Source of the DNA: Sphingopyxis panaciterrae
GTDB lineage: Bacteria > Pseudomonadota > Alphaproteobacteria > Sphingomonadales > Sphingomonadaceae
Length of the DNA stretch: 64,000 bases
Direction of reading: 5' to 3'
Assembly (NCBI RefSeq): GCF_011762125.1
Contig: NZ_JAASQN010000001.1
Span: forward strand, 1,302,001-1,366,000
Shown: in pieces, positions 61,086-64,000 of the stretch
How positions within the stretch are numbered: position 1 is the stretch's first letter
Layout: each line of letters opens with the position of its first letter
Translations under genes and position numbers: made by a program
Notes under the pieces: generated by a model
The model's database searches: none
What the model was told of the DNA's origin: nothing
The model's input: the letters and a program-made list of their open reading frames with translations, nothing else

Positions 61086-61991
61086 CTAATCCCCCTTATG
61101 CTGGCGGAAAATATCCGCGAGCATTTGAAACTCCTCGCCGCGCGGGCTGCCCTTGCGCCATACCAGTGCGATCGTCCGCCAGTCATGATCCGACGCAAGC
61201 GGGCGCGTGTCGATGTCGGTGTGGTCGAGGATGCCGGCCTCGATCGCCATTTGCGGCAGCATCGTGATGCCGAGGCCGTTGTCGACCATCTGCACCAGCG
61301 TGTGGAGCGAGGTGCCCATCATGCGCGCGCCGGCGCGCAATTCGGGGCGGTTGCACGCGGCGAGGGCATGGTCCTTCAGGCAATGCCCGTCCTCAAGCAT
61401 CAGCATCTGCGCGGGGTCGAGCTGGTCGGCGCTGACCATCGCCGGCAAATCCTCGGCCTGATCGCCCGGGAAGGCGACGAACAGTGCGTCGTCGAACAGG
61501 TTTTCGGCCTCGACGTCGCCGCACGCGTAAGGAAGCGCGAGCAGCACGCAATCGACCGCGCCATGATGCAGTGACTCGCATGCCTGCGCGCTCGGTTCTT
61601 CGCGAAGAAACAGCTTCAGCGCCGGCCGCTCCTTCCGCAGCCGCGGCAACAGCCCGGGGAGCAGGAAGGGGGCGATTGTCGGGATCACGCTCATGCGCAA
61701 TTCGCCGACGAGCGGGGCGGCAGCGGCCGCCGCCATATCGGCCAGTTCCTCGGCCTCGCGCAGCACGCGGTGCGCCTTTTCGACGATCGCATTGCCGAGC
61801 ATCGTGAAGCGCACGACGCGGCGGGTGCGCTCGACGAGCGTTTGGCCGAGCAAGGTTTCGAGCTCGCGGATCCCCGCCGACAGCGTCGATTGCGTCACGT
61901 TGCACGCGTCGGCGGCGCGGCCGAAATGGCCGTGCTCGTGCAGTGCGACGAGATATTGCATCTGTTTGAGCGACGGCAGGTAATTTTGCAT
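61086..61991 (-). CDS. oxyR: Hydrogen-peroxide-sensing LysR regulator OxyR
   Basis: A 301-residue LysR regulator. Helix-turn-helix near 22-43 (GRAADACNVTQSTLSAGI). The sensor domain holds Cys204 and Cys213 in DGHCLKDHALAAC, the same spacing as the redox pair of E. coli OxyR, so peroxide sensing by disulfide is likely. No katG or ahpC is adjacent; the divergent EF-hand gene begins 135 bases away. Confidence 0.93.
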   Translation of the reverse strand: MQNYLPSLKQMQYLVALHEHGHFGRAADACNVTQSTLSAGIRELETLLGQTLVERTRRVVRFTMLGNAIVEKAHRVLREAEELADMAAAAAAPLVGELRMSVIPTIAPFLLPGLLPRLRKERPALKLFLREEPSAQACESLHHGAVDCVLLALPYACGDVEAENLFDDALFVAFPGDQAEDLPAMVSADQLDPAQMLMLEDGHCLKDHALAACNRPELRAGARMMGTSLHTLVQMVDNGLGITMLPQMAIEAGILDHTDIDTRPLASDHDWRTIALVWRKGSPRGEEFQMLADIFRQHKGD

Positions 61992-62126
61992 TGATCGGAT
62001 ATAGCAATGGAAGTGTCGATTTTGAACATCTCGATCGATTAAAATTCGCGGCCAAAATGGCGGCGTTTGTTGCCGCCGCCCGCCGCAGCATGATAGTCAG
62101 TGCAATCAACCGGCGCGGAGGGGCGG

Positions 62127-62594
62127 ATGGCGATTTCCCGATTTCTGATCGGCGGCGTGGCGAGTGCCATGCTGCTCACCGGCGGACTCTTCCTATGGAA
62201 GGGCTATAGCCAGATCGCCGAAGAAGAGGTGCTGCCCGAACCGCCGCCCGGGCTTCCCGCCATACCGGTCGCGGGCGCCGGCGCGCCGAAGCGCGGACCG
62301 GCGCCGCCGGCGCTGCCCGCCGCGAAAGAGGCGTCGCGCGAGGAAAGGCGCTTCAACCGTTTCGACCGCGACCGCAACGACAGGATCAGCCGCGTCGAAC
62401 TGATGTCCTCGCGCACCGCGGCGTTCCGCAAACTCGACAAGGACGGCAATAATCTGCTGACCTTCGAGGAATGGGCGGCGGCAACGGGTCAGCGCTTTGC
62501 CGGTGCCGACAGCGACAAGTCGGGCGATCTGACGCGCGCGGAGTTTGCCACAACGGCACCGAAGCCGGCGGCGAAACCCAAGTGCCGCTGCTGA
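62127..62594 (+). CDS. EF-hand calcium-binding protein
   Basis: A 155-residue protein with an N-terminal hydrophobic anchor or signal (about 5-24), a Pro/Ala-rich linker (about 33-66) and three EF-hand loops at 80-91 (DRDRNDRISRVE), 104-115 (DKDGNNLLTFEE) and 128-139 (DSDKSGDLTRAE). The first two carry plausible Ca2+ ligands; the first lacks the usual Gly at position 6. It ends KPKCRC. The protein should face the periplasm. GGAGGGG precedes the ATG. Role unknown. Confidence 0.88.
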   Translation: MAISRFLIGGVASAMLLTGGLFLWKGYSQIAEEEVLPEPPPGLPAIPVAGAGAPKRGPAPPALPAAKEASREERRFNRFDRDRNDRISRVELMSSRTAAFRKLDKDGNNLLTFEEWAAATGQRFAGADSDKSGDLTRAEFATTAPKPAAKPKCRC

Positions 62595-62626
62595 TCGTTG
62601 CCTCGCTTTCGCGGGGGCGACGATCA
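62592..62626. terminator. Stem-loop between convergent EF-hand and trmFO genes
   Basis: TGATCGTTGCC and GGGCGACGATCA form an imperfect stem spanning the stop of the EF-hand gene and the end of trmFO. It may serve both as a terminator; no T run is present. Confidence 0.4.
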
Positions 62627-63985
62627 GGCCGCGACCCCCTCGGCTATCCTGATCCATCCCGCGAGCGCTGATCCCGCACGCTGGGTGTATCCCAGCTTGC
62701 GATCCTTCTTGCGCACGTCCTCGGCAAGCGGCGGGAAGAGTCCGAAATTGACGTTCATCGGCTGATAGCTCGCCGCATCGGCGCCGCCGGTGATATGGCC
62801 GAGCAGCGCCCCGAGCGCGGTTTCGGGCGGCGGCGGGGGCAGGTCGCGCCCGCCGAGTTCGGCGATAGCGAAGCGCGCGGCGACGAGGCCGATCGCGGCG
62901 CTTTCGACATAGCCTTCGCAGCCGGTGATCTGCCCCGCGAAGCGGATGTGCGGCGCCGATTTGAGGCGAAGCTGGCCGTCGAGCAGCTCGGGCGAGCGGA
63001 TGAAGCTGTTGCGATGGAGGCCGCCGAGCCGCGCGAACTCGGCCTTTTCAAGGCCCGGGATGGTGCGGAACAGCTCGACCTGCGCGGCGTGCTTCAGCTT
63101 GGTCTGGAAACCGACCATGTTCCAGAGCGTACCGAGCGCATTGTCCTGGCGGAGTTGGACGACCGCATAGGGCCAGCGGCCGGTGCGCGGATTGTCGAGC
63201 CCGACGCCCTTCATCGGACCGAAGCGGAGGGTTTCGGGCCCGCGCTCGGCCATCACCTCGATCGGCATGCAGCCCTCGAAATAGGGGGTGTTGGTCTCCC
63301 AATCCTTGAACTCGGTCTTGTCGCCGTCGACGAGTCCCTGGACGAAGGCGTGATACTGGTCCTTGTCCATCGGGCAGTTGATATAATCCTTGCCGTCGCC
63401 GATCGGCCCGACCTTGTCCCAGCGGCTCGCCATCCAGGCGACGTCCATGTCGACGCTGTCGCGGTAGACGATCGGGGCGATGGCGTCGAAGAAGGCAAGG
63501 GCATCCCTGCCGGTCGCGGCGCCGATACTCTCGGCAAGCGATGCAGCGGTGAGCGGGCCGGTCGCGACGATCGTCAGGCCTTCGGAAGGCAGCGTGTCGA
63601 CGCGTTCGCGGACGATGGTGACGTTGGGGTGGCTTGCGAGTGCGCGGGTGACGCCGCCCGAGAACAGGTCGCGGTCGACCGCAAGTGCTGATCCGGCGGG
63701 GACTTTGGTGGCGTCGGCCTCGCGCATGATGATCGAACCGAGCGCGCGCATCTCGCGGTGGAGCAGGCCGACGGCGTTGCTGTCGCCATCGTCGCTGCGA
63801 AAGCTGTTCGAGCACACCATCTCGGCGAGCGTGTCGCCCTGATGCGCGGGGGTCGTGTCGCCACCCCCGGGCAAATTGGCGCCGCGCATTTCGGAGAGGC
63901 GCACGCGATAGCCCGCCTCCGCGAGTTGCCATGCAGCTTCGGAGCCTGCGAGACCGCCGCCGATGATGTGAATGTCGTGGCTCAT
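62624..63985 (-). CDS. trmFO: tRNA m5U54 methyltransferase (folate/FAD-dependent)
   Basis: A 453-residue flavoenzyme that makes 5-methyluridine-54 in tRNA using methylenetetrahydrofolate. The FAD motif [20 protein letters not shown] is near 6-25, [12 protein letters not shown] near 55, [13 protein letters not shown] near 200 and [14 protein letters not shown] near 232, which carry the TrmFO cysteines. Length and ending fit the GidA-like small form. It replaces the SAM-dependent TrmA used in enterobacteria and is the norm in many alphaproteobacteria. Complete, starting 15 bases from the right edge. Confidence 0.95.
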   Translation of the reverse strand: MSHDIHIIGGGLAGSEAAWQLAEAGYRVRLSEMRGANLPGGGDTTPAHQGDTLAEMVCSNSFRSDDGDSNAVGLLHREMRALGSIIMREADATKVPAGSALAVDRDLFSGGVTRALASHPNVTIVRERVDTLPSEGLTIVATGPLTAASLAESIGAATGRDALAFFDAIAPIVYRDSVDMDVAWMASRWDKVGPIGDGKDYINCPMDKDQYHAFVQGLVDGDKTEFKDWETNTPYFEGCMPIEVMAERGPETLRFGPMKGVGLDNPRTGRWPYAVVQLRQDNALGTLWNMVGFQTKLKHAAQVELFRTIPGLEKAEFARLGGLHRNSFIRSPELLDGQLRLKSAPHIRFAGQITGCEGYVESAAIGLVAARFAIAELGGRDLPPPPPETALGALLGHITGGADAASYQPMNVNFGLFPPLAEDVRKKDRKLGYTQRAGSALAGWIRIAEGVAA

Positions 63986-64000
63986 TACCCGTTTCCGTTG

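Noticed and set aside
1..64000. CRISPR arrays, insertion sequences, prophage or integrated plasmid genes
   Set aside because: No regularly spaced repeats, transposase, integrase, capsid or replication genes were found; the dispersed repeats are all short REP-like palindromes.

Overview
This window looks like a stretch of chromosome from a high-GC alphaproteobacterium of the order Sphingomonadales, most like Sphingopyxis. That placement is inferred from the gene content: a CtrA-type operator, DUF2849 beside cysI, TrmFO, OxyR, a Tad/Cpa pilus locus, small sphingomonad-type secreted proteins, and many GTCACCCCGGACTTGATCCG-type palindromes. No prophage, plasmid, insertion sequence, integron, CRISPR array or rRNA operon was seen. 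There is one tRNA gene, tRNA-Leu(CAA).

Layout. 1-2.0 kb: sulfur assimilation on the minus strand (cobA, DUF2849, cysI running off the left edge). 2.1-13.6 kb: mixed metabolism, with astD, an alpha/beta hydrolase coupled to a glycosyltransferase, a flavin oxidoreductase carrying an extra four-cysteine motif, a 2-hydroxyacid dehydrogenase, small envelope proteins, a thiolase and a coniferyl-aldehyde-type dehydrogenase. 13.6-16.3 kb: an AI-2E family membrane protein, tRNA-Leu and glucokinase.

16.4-29.5 kb is a polyamine island. On the plus strand are puuD, a putrescine-pyruvate aminotransferase and a DUF808 membrane protein. On the minus strand is one long tight block: a gamma-glutamylpolyamine synthetase, a FAD oxidoreductase, a second synthetase and the four-gene PotFHIG importer. 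A second omega-amino-acid aminotransferase follows on the plus strand. Together these would import putrescine or spermidine and degrade it by both the gamma-glutamylated and the direct transamination route. No dedicated puuC aldehyde dehydrogenase lies inside the island.

29.5-33.5 kb: a cold-shock protein translationally close-coupled to an extra IF-1, a PhoR-type kinase with an 8-residue in-frame duplication, a Tat-exported small protein and a fumarylacetoacetase-family enzyme. 33.7-41 kb: a minus-strand Tad/Cpa operon, cpaA-B-C-D-E-tadB-tadC, closed by a strong terminator. It lacks the cpaF/tadA ATPase and an flp pilin gene. 41-48.4 kb: a DAO-family oxidoreductase, the coupled ispH-thrB-rnhA operon, argS and a SPOR-domain protein. 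48.4-52.3 kb: a coupled nagZ-scpA-scpB-tatA-tatB-tatC operon linking wall recycling, chromosome segregation and Tat export. 52.3-64 kb: an entericidin-like 42-residue lipoprotein, mgtE, a cyclophilin, a nitronate monooxygenase-family enzyme, nadC, RNase T2, a small CtrA-linked protein, an LplT-like transporter, pgsA-moaD-moaE, oxyR, an EF-hand protein and trmFO.

Most of the window is ordinary core genome. The best leads are the Tad locus missing its motor, the Fe-S-like tail on the flavin oxidoreductase, a REP palindrome read through by the start of the RNase T2 gene, the CtrA-like operator before a 75-residue protein, and the nested inverted repeats between genes.
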